Of a stretch of DNA of 64,000 nucleotides, positions 42,577-51,801 are shown piece after piece. The notes beneath the pieces were generated by a model, which did no database searches, was not told where the DNA came from, and was given only the letters and a program-made list of their open reading frames with translations. The position numbers and the translations under genes were made by a program. This DNA is from Sphingobacterium tenebrionis (GTDB lineage: Bacteria; Bacteroidota; Bacteroidia; Sphingobacteriales; Sphingobacteriaceae): contig NZ_JAYLLN010000010.1 of NCBI RefSeq assembly GCF_037126265.1, positions 15,844-79,843 on the forward strand. Direction: 5' to 3'. The stretch's first letter is position 1, and every line of letters begins with the position of its first letter.

Positions 42577-42894
42577 TTACAATTGTTTATCTAATTTCTC
42601 AGCAAGAACAGATTTTGGAACTGCTCCAACTTGTTTGTCAACAATCTCACCGTTTTTAAAATATAATAACGCTGGGATATTACGGATACCGTAACGAACA
42701 GAAATATCTGGGTTGTTATCCACGTTAACTTTTCCAACTACTGCTTTACCTTCGTATTCTGTAGCAATTTCGTCAACCAATGGACCTACCATACGACATG
42801 GACCACACCATTCTGCCCAAAAATCAATTAAAACTGGTTTATCTGATTTTAATACAACTTCATCAAAGTTGCTGTCTGTAATTTCTAATGCCAT
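42577..42894 (-). CDS. trxA: Thioredoxin
   Basis: A 105-aa cytosolic thioredoxin of standard length. The redox motif WAEWCGPCRM (WCGPC) is near residue 28. The cis-Pro loop RNIPALLYF and a C-terminal helix are usual. It reduces disulfides in the cytoplasm with NADPH through thioredoxin reductase. A TAnnTTTG promoter box lies 38 bp upstream and a terminator downstream, so it is monocistronic. Confidence 0.97.
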   Translation of the reverse strand: MALEITDSNFDEVVLKSDKPVLIDFWAEWCGPCRMVGPLVDEIATEYEGKAVVGKVNVDNNPDISVRYGIRNIPALLYFKNGEIVDKQVGAVPKSVLAEKLDKQL

Positions 42895-42931
42895 ACTTTT
42901 ATGCTTATTTGATTTATCAATAGTATTTATA

Positions 42932-42939
42932 CAAATATA
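42932..42939 (-). promoter_or_regulatory. Bacteroidetes -7 promoter box for trxA
   Basis: TATATTTG on the minus strand, 38 bp upstream of the start. Confidence 0.55.
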
Positions 42940-42993
42940 ATCATTCCCAACCTTATGCTATAGGTTTCCACTTAATAAAATTTCTATAGCTTA

Positions 42994-45900
42994 TCAATTT
43001 AATCTATAATTCACCCCTTCCAACTCCTCTAAACCATCCAAAAACTCATTCGTAATAAAAATCTTACGCTTTTTCACCGGCATCTCAATCGTCAGTTCAT
43101 CCTGCATATCCATGATTTTGAACTTCAATTGACAATTCGCCTCCTGCCCTTCAATATGGCAACAATTGATCAAACGCTCTAATTCTGCAATAAATTCCGA
43201 ATCCAGTTTATGCAATGGAAATTGAATGGTAAAAGTTTTCGCCATCTTTTCCCGAAGATCCGAAAGCAATTGGATGTTCTTCAATTCAAATCCCCAGTTT
43301 CCTACCTGCTTAAATCTTTCCTGCACCAGTCCCCGGATCTGCACAAAATATCCTTCCTGTAGATATCCCTTGAATTTCACATAATCTTCACCAAAGACCA
43401 TGATCTCATACGAATCCGAATAATCCTCAATAACAAAAGATCCGAAAGGTTTTCCAGATTTCGCCACACGATGATTCGCCGATTGGATAATCCCACCAAC
43501 AACCACTTCCTTGTTCTTGATCCGATTGAATTCCAAAGCTACCTCCGGCTCCACCTCCGAAGCTTTCATCTTATTGATCATCTGCAATTCACTTACCTTA
43601 TTCGCACAGAAATGCTTGATCTCAAATTTATAGTTATCCAATGGATGGCTGGTCAGGTAGATCCCGATCACATCCTTTTCATATTTCAACTTCTCGATCA
43701 AGCCCCAAGCAGTAGCCGGAGAAAAAGTAGGTTCTGGTAATTCCACCGATCCGCCAGACCCAAAAAGACTGGCCTGCGCAGAATTTTCATTCTCCTTGAA
43801 TTTATGTGCAAATTTGATCGCTTTCTCAATTCCGGTACTGTTATCTGTATCCGAACTAAAGTATTGCGCCCGGTGGGTATCTTTAAAGGAATCAAATCCA
43901 CCTGCATATGCCAAACTCTCAAAGGCCTTTTTATTGATCATCCGCAGATCTACCCTTTTCGCTAGATCAAACAGTGATTTATAAGGTCCAGAACTTCTAC
44001 TCTCCACGATGGTCTCCACTGCTCCTGCACCAACCCCTTTCACAGCACCCATTCCGAATCGAATAGCTCCCTCCTCGTTTACCGTAAATTTATAATGCGA
44101 TTCATTTACATCAGGCCCCAATACCACTAATCCCATCCTTCTACATTCTTCCATGAAGAAAGTGACTTGCTTGATGTCGTTCATGTTGTTTGAAAGCACT
44201 GCAGCCATATATTCTGCCGGATAATGTGCTTTTAAATAAGCGGTCTGATAGGCAATCCATGCATAACAGGTCGAGTGCGACTTGTTGAAGGCATAACTCG
44301 CAAAAGCTTCCCAGTCGGTCCAGATTTTCTCCAATACCTTTGCATTGTGCCCATTGGCTTCCGCCTGCGACACAAACTTAGGCTTCATTTTATCCAATAC
44401 CGCCTTTTGTTTCTTACCCATCGCCTTACGCAAAACGTCGGCATCACCTTTAGAGAATCCTGCCAACTTCTGCGAAAGAAGCATTACCTGCTCCTGGTAA
44501 ACCGTAATCCCATACGTTTCGCTCAGGTATTCCTCACATGCATCCAGGTCATAGGCAATTGGTTCAATTCCATGCTTCCTTTTAACGAAGGAAGGAATGT
44601 ATTCCATCGGTCCCGGACGGTACAGTGCGTTCATGGCAATCAAATCCGCAAATACTGTAGGTTTCAGCTCCTTCATGTATTTCTGCATCCCCGGAGACTC
44701 ATACTGGAAGATACCGATGGTTTCTCCACGTTGGAAAAGCTCATAAGTCTTTTCGTCGTCAATCGGGAAATGATCCGGATCCAGCTCAATATCGTGGCGT
44801 AATTTAACGTTGGTGACCGTATCTTTAATCAAGGTCAGGGTTTTCAACCCCAAAAAGTCCATCTTCAATAAGCCGGCGCTTTCCACCACCGAGTTATCAA
44901 ATTGGGTAACATACAGATCGGAGTCCTTCGCCAAGGATACCGGAACAAAATTCGTAATATCATCTGGCGTAATAATAACTCCACAGGCATGGATCCCTGT
45001 ATTGCGCATGGATCCTTCCAAAACACGCGCTTGTTTGATGGTTTCCGCCTCAAGACCAGCTCCATCAGCCAAATTCTTCAACTTATTGACTGCTTCCAAT
45101 TCTTCCGAACGTAAAGCCTCCTTTAAGGCTTTATCCTCCATATTGAAAATCTTGCTCAGTTTGAGGTTGGGGATCAATTTGGCAATCTCATTAGCATCTG
45201 CCAAAGGCAGATCCAACACCCTTGCTGTATCCTTGATGGATGATTTCGCCGCCATGGTACCATAAGTAATGATCTGGGCCACTTGCGAAGCGCCGTACTT
45301 ATCGATCACATACTGCATTACTCGACCACGCCCCTCATCATCAAAGTCGATATCAATATCCGGCATGGATACCCGGTCAGGATTCAAGAAACGCTCAAAT
45401 AGTAGATCATATTTGATGGGGTCGATATTCGTAATTCCCAAACAATAAGCAACGGCAGAACCCGCTGCCGATCCACGACCTGGCCCCACAGAAACGCCCA
45501 TATCTCGAGCCGCAGCAATGAAATCCTGTACGATCAAGAAATAACCTGGATATCCGGTTTTCTCGATGGTCGCCAATTCAAAATCCAAACGCTCGCGGAT
45601 ATCATCCGTAATTTCCTCATATCGCTTTTCTGCCCCTTTATAGGTTAAATGGGCAAGGAATGCATTTTCCCCTCTTTTTCCGCCATCCACATCATCTTCT
45701 GCATGTTGAAATTCCTCTGGAATCTCAAACTTCGGTAATAGTACATCCCGATTAAGTGAATACGTTTCGATCTTATCCAAAATCTCCTGGATATTGATGA
45801 TGGCATCGGGCAGATCGGTAAAGGACTTTTTCATTTCCTCCGCCGATTTGAAATAATATTCTTGGTTCGGCATGCCGAATCGGAAACCTCTACCCCTACC

Positions 45901-47415
45901 TTTAGGCGTAGATAGTTTCTCCCCATCCTTTACACATAAAAGGATATCATGGGCATGCGCATCCGTTTTATTGACATAATAGGTATTGTTGGTAGCAACC
46001 ATTTTAACCTGGTGCTTTTTAGCCAGTTCGATCAATGTAGCATTCACACGGTTCTCATCTTCCTGACCATGGCGCATGATCTCTATATACAGATCCTCGC
46101 CAAATAATTCCTTCCACCAGATCAAGGCTTCTTCAGCCTGGCTTTCACCAATATTCAAAACCTTACTAGGTACCTCACCATTCAGGTTACCGGTTAAAAC
46201 GATCAGATGTTCTTTGTATCGTTCCACAACAGATTTATCAATCCGAGGCACATAATAGAAACCCTCAGTATAGGCAATAGATGCCATTTTGGCCATATTA
46301 TGATAGCCTTCTTTATTTTTGGCCAGAAAAACTACCTGGTAACCGTTATCCTTGCGGGATTTATCTTTCCGATCATCACAGATATAGAACTCACAACCCA
46401 CGATCGGTTTGATCGCTTGATCGGTAAAATCCTCGCCCTTTGCCAAGGCTTCCTCCCTTTTTGCTTCCAGGTCTTTATTATAGCCCAACACCTTACTTAC
46501 AAAGTGAAAGGCTCCCATCATATTCCCATGATCGGTCATGGCTACAGCTGGCATTTTTTGCTTTGCAGCCGCCTGCACCAAACCGTCAATGGAGATGGTA
46601 GATTGCAGGACAGAAAATTGGGTATGGTTATGTAAATGGGCAAAACTTGCCTCTTGGAATCGTTTTAATGTTTCCGGATCGATGGTAACTGAAGCAATAC
46701 CCGACTTTTCGCGAGCACGGATATCGTCCGATGCTGCTTTTAGATTGATATGCTTTAATCCTACTGATTCAACAACAGCAGGATGTTCTCTTTTGAACTC
46801 TACAAAATATCCGGTATCAACTTGAAGATCTGCTGGTGTATAAACCTCGCGACGCACCAACTCAAAGAAACAACGGGTTGTTGCTTCCACGTCGGCGGTT
46901 GCATTGTGTGCCTCCGCAAAAGGAACACCAAATAAATAACTGTGTAGTTCGGTAAGTGTAGGTAATTTGAACTTACCACCACGTCCACCTGGTAATTTCA
47001 ATAGATCGGCAGTCACTTCTGTACAGGTATCCAAGATCTGCATCTTCCCCATGGGACTATCCACTTGGTACCTATAAAACTCAGCGCCCATGATGTTCAG
47101 GTCAAATCCGATGTTCTGACCTACTATAAATTTTGCTTTTGAAAGGGCTTCATTGAATTTGGATAAGACTTCCTGTAAAGGAACCCCTTCTTGCGTTGCC
47201 AATTCCGTAGAGATACCGTGAATTTTCTCCGAATCATAAGGGATATTAAAGCCATCCGGTTTAATCAGATAATCTTGATGCTCTACCAACCTACCCATTT
47301 CATCGTGCAATTGCCAAGCAATCTGAATACAACGCGGCCAATTATCTGTATCTGTAATTGGTGCATCCCAACGCTTCGGCAATCCCGTCGTCTCCGTATC
47401 AAAAATTATATACAT
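42994..47415 (-). CDS. dnaE: DNA polymerase III alpha subunit with N-terminal proofreading exonuclease
   Basis: A 1473-aa replicative polymerase. The first 190 residues are a DnaQ-type 3'-5' exonuclease with a complete DEDDh site: Asp6 and Glu8 (DTETTG), Asp105 (GFDLN), His170 and Asp175 (HNATAD). Then comes a PHP domain (HLHNHTQFS, AMTDHGNMMG), the C-family polymerase core (GPGRGSAAGS, MPDIDIDFDD, GIHACGVIITP) and a C-terminal OB-fold region (VVGGIIQSANHRV). Classical DnaE is about 1,160 aa and relies on a separate epsilon subunit; here proofreading is in the same chain. The start codon opens the exonuclease strand (MYIIFDTE). A promoter box is 20 bp upstream. Confidence 0.97.
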   Translation of the reverse strand: MYIIFDTETTGLPKRWDAPITDTDNWPRCIQIAWQLHDEMGRLVEHQDYLIKPDGFNIPYDSEKIHGISTELATQEGVPLQEVLSKFNEALSKAKFIVGQNIGFDLNIMGAEFYRYQVDSPMGKMQILDTCTEVTADLLKLPGGRGGKFKLPTLTELHSYLFGVPFAEAHNATADVEATTRCFFELVRREVYTPADLQVDTGYFVEFKREHPAVVESVGLKHINLKAASDDIRAREKSGIASVTIDPETLKRFQEASFAHLHNHTQFSVLQSTISIDGLVQAAAKQKMPAVAMTDHGNMMGAFHFVSKVLGYNKDLEAKREEALAKGEDFTDQAIKPIVGCEFYICDDRKDKSRKDNGYQVVFLAKNKEGYHNMAKMASIAYTEGFYYVPRIDKSVVERYKEHLIVLTGNLNGEVPSKVLNIGESQAEEALIWWKELFGEDLYIEIMRHGQEDENRVNATLIELAKKHQVKMVATNNTYYVNKTDAHAHDILLCVKDGEKLSTPKGRGRGFRFGMPNQEYYFKSAEEMKKSFTDLPDAIINIQEILDKIETYSLNRDVLLPKFEIPEEFQHAEDDVDGGKRGENAFLAHLTYKGAEKRYEEITDDIRERLDFELATIEKTGYPGYFLIVQDFIAAARDMGVSVGPGRGSAAGSAVAYCLGITNIDPIKYDLLFERFLNPDRVSMPDIDIDFDDEGRGRVMQYVIDKYGASQVAQIITYGTMAAKSSIKDTARVLDLPLADANEIAKLIPNLKLSKIFNMEDKALKEALRSEELEAVNKLKNLADGAGLEAETIKQARVLEGSMRNTGIHACGVIITPDDITNFVPVSLAKDSDLYVTQFDNSVVESAGLLKMDFLGLKTLTLIKDTVTNVKLRHDIELDPDHFPIDDEKTYELFQRGETIGIFQYESPGMQKYMKELKPTVFADLIAMNALYRPGPMEYIPSFVKRKHGIEPIAYDLDACEEYLSETYGITVYQEQVMLLSQKLAGFSKGDADVLRKAMGKKQKAVLDKMKPKFVSQAEANGHNAKVLEKIWTDWEAFASYAFNKSHSTCYAWIAYQTAYLKAHYPAEYMAAVLSNNMNDIKQVTFFMEECRRMGLVVLGPDVNESHYKFTVNEEGAIRFGMGAVKGVGAGAVETIVESRSSGPYKSLFDLAKRVDLRMINKKAFESLAYAGGFDSFKDTHRAQYFSSDTDNSTGIEKAIKFAHKFKENENSAQASLFGSGGSVELPEPTFSPATAWGLIEKLKYEKDVIGIYLTSHPLDNYKFEIKHFCANKVSELQMINKMKASEVEPEVALEFNRIKNKEVVVGGIIQSANHRVAKSGKPFGSFVIEDYSDSYEIMVFGEDYVKFKGYLQEGYFVQIRGLVQERFKQVGNWGFELKNIQLLSDLREKMAKTFTIQFPLHKLDSEFIAELERLINCCHIEGQEANCQLKFKIMDMQDELTIEMPVKKRKIFITNEFLDGLEELEGVNYRLN

Positions 47416-47434
47416 AGTTTTCCCTCTGAACTAA

Positions 47435-47442
47435 CAAAAATA
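47435..47442 (-). promoter_or_regulatory. Bacteroidetes -7 promoter box for dnaE
   Basis: TATTTTTG on the minus strand matches TAnnTTTG, 20 bp upstream of the dnaE start. Confidence 0.55.
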
Positions 47443-47552
47443 CTTAATAATTCCTTAAGATTGGAGCCAAATCTGTCAGAAGAATTCAAGATAGACAACC
47501 TTTATTGTTTTAATCTATTATTTCAGATTGCGACCAGATTATCCATTAAAGA

Positions 47553-47587
47553 AAGAGCTCAATTGATAACCAATTGAGCTCTTTTTT
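47553..47587 (-). terminator. Terminator of the OmpA-family gene
   Basis: AAGAGCTCAATTG and CAATTGAGCTCTT form a perfect 13-bp stem with a 5-nt loop. It lies 20 bp after the leftward OmpA-family gene. T-rich sequence flanks both sides, so it may work in both directions. Confidence 0.88.
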
Positions 47588-47602
47588 CTTAAGTGAAATT
47601 TC

Positions 47603-48121
47603 TTATTTTAAAATCACCACCTCTACCCGTCTGTTTTTCTGACGGCCATCGGGCGTCTTATTATCTGCAATTGGTTTGGTCAGCCCTAAACCTCTTGTTG
47701 CTATTCTAGACTCTGCAATTCCGGCATCTACTAAAAATGCTTTTACAGAAGCTGCTCTTTTATCCGATAACCAAAGGTTATAATTTGCTTCTCCGGTGGC
47801 ATCTGTATGTCCATCCACACGGATCTTAGCTTTTGCCTGATCCGTTTTCAACACCTTCACCAATTTGCTCAATTCTTTTTTAGCCGCCTCCGATAAATAA
47901 GATGAATTTGTACTGAACAATAAATCGGAAGATAAAGAGACCATTATCCCTTCATTGGTTTCGGTTGCCGTTTCAAATTCACGTTTTACATTTTTCAATC
48001 CATCGTTGGTACCATCTTTGGAAACAACGGCTCCTGGATTTACCACCATGGATTGTTGTTTACAAGAGAACAGCGTAACACTAGCTAAAATGATCAAAAA
48101 CAAAAAGTTTATTCGCTTCAT
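47603..48121 (-). CDS. OmpA-family peptidoglycan-binding lipoprotein
   Basis: A 172-aa lipoprotein. The signal peptide ends LFSC (lipobox, MKRINFLFLI start). A linker follows, then the OmpA C-terminal domain (about 60-172) with IRVDGHTDATGEANYN, LSDKRAASVKAFL and GLGLTKPIADN...KNRRVEVVI. The Asp and Arg of this domain bind diaminopimelate of peptidoglycan. It tethers the outer membrane to the cell wall. Single-gene transcript with its own terminator. Confidence 0.93.
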   Translation of the reverse strand: MKRINFLFLIILASVTLFSCKQQSMVVNPGAVVSKDGTNDGLKNVKREFETATETNEGIMVSLSSDLLFSTNSSYLSEAAKKELSKLVKVLKTDQAKAKIRVDGHTDATGEANYNLWLSDKRAASVKAFLVDAGIAESRIATRGLGLTKPIADNKTPDGRQKNRRVEVVILK

Positions 48122-48171
48122 ATTTTTTGTAGATTATTAATTTCGTAAATATAAGTTTTCCTCGTTAAATT

Positions 48172-50361
48172 TTATTTTTTAAATATTCTTTGCTCCGCAG
48201 ATTGAATCTCTGGAATCCCTTGGTATAGCTTCCAGATCAACCCTGTTCTGGCATTTTCCAACATGACCGCCACATGGGCTTGGTTCGACGCCAAATATTC
48301 ATCGGAAACATCATCGTTTTTCAGATCCATCCATGATCGGAAACCATATTCCGAGAATAGGGTCTCCCCATAAAGTGTATACAAAGCATTTAATGAACGT
48401 TTTGCTTTAACAGGATCCAAAAATATGCTCGCTATAGATATAGCAGGATTGATCCGGTAATTACCCACCGCATCAAAATGCTGATAGAAACCCCAGATAT
48501 CTGAATTGGTAGTCCCCACACCTATTTCATTGTCCCTACGTTTAACCAATAGCGCATATTTCCCTACAATATCCTTCAAATCATATGCGCCAACTTTAGC
48601 TAGGTTAGGATTAATACTGGTAAATGGTCTGTACATTTCCAGGAGACTCGAATTTATTGGCCCAAACGGGACATCTAGACCATACATTGAAGTATCCTTC
48701 AGGCCTGATACTTTGATCAAGGTATCCACCAGCACTGGCTTGTCCACTATTTCCAAATCCATATCCGTTTTAGCCAAACTATCTTTGCTTAAAGAATCCT
48801 GAATTCCCTTGGCATTATCCAATGGACTTGCAGGCACTACCCGTTTATAGGAATAGGCCAAGGAATTTGAAAATGCCTGATTAGGAAGACTATGTTTCTT
48901 GGAAGCCGTTGCCAGCATATAGGTATTCAAACCAACTCCCAATCCCGTTAAAGGTGCATGTGGAAGATTCCCTTCCACCATATCCAAAGAAGATCTTAAT
49001 ATAAGTGGATCTGTACTCAATGCAGCAGCTCGCCAATCTACCCTATCCCATAATTTTGTGATGGCTGTCCGCAATTCGGCTTCTTCAGCGGCATCGCCCT
49101 TGAGGTACTGCCTTACAATCAATAAAGCCTCAATAATGGATGTGGTAGCTACCACATCGTATTTTGCCTGTCCATCCAGGTATTCCGGCAATCCTTTTCT
49201 TCCATCGAAAAACGCCGGATAAAAACCTTTATTATTCTGTGCCTTATCTAAGAATTGAACAATTTTCTTGGTTCTGTTGAGGAACATGGACTTCGATAGA
49301 AATCCCTTCTCTACGCCCACCATTAAACTCAATAAGGCACCACCGGTTTCTTTTACAGAAACAGGAGCTTTATCCTTCAATCGGAATGGTGTATACATCC
49401 CGGAATTCACATCATAGTTCTCAATGAAATAATTGATATGGGCCAATTGAACCAAATCCAAAAACTGGTTCTCGTTCAGTGCTTTCGGTTCCACCTCCTT
49501 TACATCCGAGAATGGCGATTCGCGGTAATTATAATCTACCCAAGCGATTTTATAATAATATTTTTTATCCAATGTAGGCACATAATCCAGATACCTCAAC
49601 ATATACGTTGGTCGAATAGCTACGGGGGTGAACTCCTTATTATCCAGCGATCGGTAAATCTTCACATACCTGATACTTGGTGTCAATGGCACCTGCCATT
49701 GTAATTCTACATGTTTACCGTGAGGATTGACCTTAGAAAGCACTGCTGCGGAAGTCAAGGGAGCCGTTGAATAATTGGCAGGTAGGAATTCAATCTGATC
49801 AAGGAACAATTGATGGGTAGCAGGGCTGCTTTGCTGCTGTCTGAAAATGACCCCTGAAATGATCTTATCAATATTTAATCCGGCAAAATCCTTAACCGGA
49901 ATCTTAACATTCAACCAGGCATTATTCGTATAATCTTCAATATAATCGCCTAAGGGTAGACTAATAGATTGATTGGGGCCTTGTTGGATGGAAATAGATG
50001 GCAACTGCTTCTGTGCGGTTTCCGAAGAACCGACAAATAGTTTCAAATTCAAAACATCTTCCGCTGATACCCGGTAATGGAATTTCTGACGACTGTATCG
50101 AACCAGTACATTCCAATCGCCAGCTTCCGAAGAGATATAGCGCAAGGACAATGCATTTCCTGGTGTAAAATAAAGGGAATCAGAAACCAGGAGGTTCCGA
50201 TGTACATTCTCTACCCAGCTTTGTCCGGAATAATCCACATAACTTCTAGCATAGCTTCCTTTCACCAAACTATTATCGAAAACTACTTCTGTATAGGATT
50301 CGGCTTTGGATTTGGTAAGAAAACAACATAAAATCAAAAAGAAAAAGAGTCTAAGTTGCAT
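48172..50361 (-). CDS. Exported glucoamylase-like/GH144-type protein
   Basis: A 729-aa secreted protein. It has a signal peptide (1-20), an N-terminal beta-sandwich resembling a carbohydrate-binding module (about 25-195), a fibronectin-III-like segment (about 215-300) and a C-terminal alpha-helical catalytic-type region (about 310-729). The helical region resembles COG5368/GH144 beta-1,2-glucanases, especially GFYPAFFDGRKG, EIGVGTTNSDIWGFYQ, RINPAISIASI and ENARTGLIWKLYQG. At the segment usually reading VDTA it has VVATTSIIEAL, so catalytic residues may differ. A long insert (about 535-580, Ser/Lys/Asp-rich) lies between helices. Substrate is inferred, not shown. Confidence 0.75.
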   Translation of the reverse strand: MQLRLFFFLILCCFLTKSKAESYTEVVFDNSLVKGSYARSYVDYSGQSWVENVHRNLLVSDSLYFTPGNALSLRYISSEAGDWNVLVRYSRQKFHYRVSAEDVLNLKLFVGSSETAQKQLPSISIQQGPNQSISLPLGDYIEDYTNNAWLNVKIPVKDFAGLNIDKIISGVIFRQQQSSPATHQLFLDQIEFLPANYSTAPLTSAAVLSKVNPHGKHVELQWQVPLTPSIRYVKIYRSLDNKEFTPVAIRPTYMLRYLDYVPTLDKKYYYKIAWVDYNYRESPFSDVKEVEPKALNENQFLDLVQLAHINYFIENYDVNSGMYTPFRLKDKAPVSVKETGGALLSLMVGVEKGFLSKSMFLNRTKKIVQFLDKAQNNKGFYPAFFDGRKGLPEYLDGQAKYDVVATTSIIEALLIVRQYLKGDAAEEAELRTAITKLWDRVDWRAAALSTDPLILRSSLDMVEGNLPHAPLTGLGVGLNTYMLATASKKHSLPNQAFSNSLAYSYKRVVPASPLDNAKGIQDSLSKDSLAKTDMDLEIVDKPVLVDTLIKVSGLKDTSMYGLDVPFGPINSSLLEMYRPFTSINPNLAKVGAYDLKDIVGKYALLVKRRDNEIGVGTTNSDIWGFYQHFDAVGNYRINPAISIASIFLDPVKAKRSLNALYTLYGETLFSEYGFRSWMDLKNDDVSDEYLASNQAHVAVMLENARTGLIWKLYQGIPEIQSAEQRIFKK

Positions 50362-50512
50362 ATTAAACTATTATGATACGAAAATAGAGAAAATTCGTGC
50401 CAAAAGCCACTTTTTTGGGTTATTTAAGGCTTCGTGATAAAATTATTACGCAGATATAAAGCACATTGCAATTTTTTGGTAAGAATAATTTTTCAAGTAT
50501 CAACATTCTCTC

Positions 50513-50520
50513 TATATTTG
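50513..50520 (+). promoter_or_regulatory. Bacteroidetes -7 promoter box for the tRNA pair
   Basis: TATATTTG matches TAnnTTTG and lies 11 bp before the tRNA-Gly 5' end, consistent with a short leader. Confidence 0.6.
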
Positions 50521-50531
50521 CAACACTTCAA

Positions 50532-50604
50532 GCGAAAGTAGCTCAGTTGGTAGAGCACAACCTTGCCAAGGTTGGGGTCGCGAGTTCGAATCTCGTCTTT
50601 CGCT
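50532..50604 (+). tRNA. tRNA-Gly(GCC)
   Basis: Acceptor GCGAAAG pairs with CTTTCGC, discriminator T. The D arm is GCTCAGTTGGTAGAGC, the anticodon loop in ACCTTGCCAAGGT gives GCC, and the T arm contains GAGTTCGAATCTC. 73 nt, CCA not encoded. Followed after 5 bp by tRNA-Leu in one transcript. Confidence 0.97.
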
Positions 50605-50609
50605 CAGTT

Positions 50610-50694
50610 GCCTAGGTGGTGGAACTGGTAGACACGCAGGACTTAAAATCCTGTTCCTGTTAAAGGAGTGCGGGTTCGATTCCCGCCCTAGGTA
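50610..50694 (+). tRNA. tRNA-Leu(TAA)
   Basis: Acceptor GCCTAGG pairs with CCTAGGT (one G-U), discriminator A as expected for leucine. The anticodon stem-loop GGACTTAAAATCC gives TAA. It has a long variable arm and T loop GGTTCGATTCC. 85 nt, CCA not encoded. Confidence 0.97.
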
Positions 50695-50700
50695 CGGAAA

Positions 50701-50727
50701 AAAAGCTCGTCGGATGACGAGCTTTTT
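50701..50727 (+). terminator. Terminator of the tRNA-Gly/tRNA-Leu transcript
   Basis: AAAAGCTCGTC and GACGAGCTTTT form an 11-bp stem with loop GGAT, followed by more T. It begins 7 bp after tRNA-Leu. Confidence 0.92.
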
Positions 50728-50736
50728 TAGTATAAA

Positions 50737-50768
50737 GTAGTGAGTATTTAGTATTTAGACCTATGGCG
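50737..50768. repeat. Copy of a 32-bp repeat also found after katG
   Basis: The segment starting GTAGTGAGTA and containing TAGTATTTAGACCTATG is nearly identical to 63186-63217. Both copies directly follow a terminator. Confidence 0.75.
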
Positions 50769-50783
50769 TCCCGCTGGTATTAT

Positions 50784-50862
50784 GCGCCATTGCGAGGAGG
50801 CACGACAAAGCAATCTTGAAACACCTATCCGTCATTGCGAGGAGGCACGACAAAGCAATCTT
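50784..50862. repeat. Two half-copies of the outer palindromic repeat
   Basis: CATTGCGAGGAGGCACGACA...AAGCAATCTT occurs twice in direct orientation, about 40 bp apart, without the matching right arms. A more diverged half-copy is at 53383-53417. Confidence 0.85.
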
Positions 50863-50899
50863 CCCTAAATTATCAAATGAAAATGGCAATGCACCTACT

Positions 50900-51313
50900 C
50901 TAAGAAATCAAATCAATAAATTTTTCCAAAGAGATAACATTAATGATTGGAAAATCTACTTGCTTCAAAGCATCAAAGTGTCGATCATTAGAAACAAGAT
51001 AATGCGAATTAGCTGCAAAGGCACAATCGACAAATTTATTATCATCTGAATCAGAACGGATCAGTCCCAATTGAAAATGAACTTCAACTTTCTTAACATT
51101 GGGCAGCAGGGTTAATGCACCCAACACAAGTTCCGCAGTTTCTTTTGAAAATATATCTGAAATCTTCTCTTCATATTCTAACAAAATATCATTAGTAACA
51201 TAAACTTCAAAATCACCGTTGTAAATTTTATCTAAAAGAACTGAAAAGGTCGACCTCCGAGAGATCGACCTCAATATGACATTTGTATCTAAAATAACTT
51301 TGAGATTAGACAT
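50900..51313 (-). CDS. PIN-domain toxin of a toxin-antitoxin pair
   Basis: A 137-aa PIN-fold ribonuclease of the putative-toxin (COG1569-like) group. Acidic active-site residues: Asp in VILDTN near the N-terminus, Glu in EYEEK, Asp in SDSDDNKFVD, and Asp in VSNDRHF. PIN toxins cleave RNA with Mg2+ and are held inactive by a cognate antitoxin. The ATG at 51313 is preferred to an in-frame TTG one codon earlier. The antitoxin gene ends 11 bp upstream. Confidence 0.9.
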   Translation of the reverse strand: MSNLKVILDTNVILRSISRRSTFSVLLDKIYNGDFEVYVTNDILLEYEEKISDIFSKETAELVLGALTLLPNVKKVEVHFQLGLIRSDSDDNKFVDCAFAANSHYLVSNDRHFDALKQVDFPIINVISLEKFIDLIS

Positions 51314-51324
51314 CAAATTATTCT

Positions 51325-51531
51325 TTATTTTAATAAATTATCAAGCTTTTCGTCACTATACCCTTTCTCATCCCAAATTTCATCCGCTCTGTCCCGTGCA
51401 TGATCCAGAAGAAATTTCGCCATTACACGTTTAAGTTCGATCAGTTGTTCTTCTGGTAAATCCACAGAAAACAATTTGAGAAGTTCAACTTGTACATTGG
51501 TCAATGGTGGGTTTGATACTGTAGTTCCCAT
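51325..51531 (-). CDS. Antitoxin of the PIN-domain pair
   Basis: A 68-aa acidic protein starting MGTTVSNPPLTNVQVELLK and ending SDEKLDNLLK. The central part is LPEEQLIELKRVMAKFLLDH. Such short proteins precede PIN toxins of this group in Bacteroidetes and neutralise them. A strong Shine-Dalgarno-like AAAAAGGAGGG lies just before the ATG, which fixes the start and rules out the upstream Met at 51657. A TAAATTTG promoter box lies 25 bp upstream. The whole control region is duplicated before the Cys-rich peptide gene at 53215. Confidence 0.85.
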   Translation of the reverse strand: MGTTVSNPPLTNVQVELLKLFSVDLPEEQLIELKRVMAKFLLDHARDRADEIWDEKGYSDEKLDNLLK

Positions 51532-51620
51532 TATTCCCTCCTTTTTGATTATACCCAAATTTAACAAATAATATTCATTGCCTAAAAATGCATTAAGAAA
51601 ATTATCATGCCAAAACCTCG
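51529..51620 (-). repeat. Promoter/leader duplication, copy A (antitoxin)
   Basis: About 90 bp upstream of and including the antitoxin ATG match copy B at 53213-53305 at most positions. Shared blocks on the minus strand are TTTCTTAAT, CAATGAATA, TAAATTTG and AATAATGG. The similarity runs some 45 bp into each coding region. Confidence 0.8.
51556..51563 (-). promoter_or_regulatory. -7 promoter box of the toxin-antitoxin operon
   Basis: TAAATTTG (TAnnTTTG) on the minus strand, 25 bp before the antitoxin start. Conserved in copy B of the leader. Confidence 0.65.
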
Positions 51621-51801
51621 TCATATAAAGGCACATCTCCGTCATTACTTGTAGCACTGATAAATTAATTCAAGTGAATAAAGATTTCTCAATTGGATTT
51701 CCAATTGCCAAATAATATAGTCAGGATGAGGGTGGGCGGATAGATAAAGCATATTTTTTCGTTTGTAATATTTGTCTAAGTAACTATGCTCAATTACTTT
51801 T

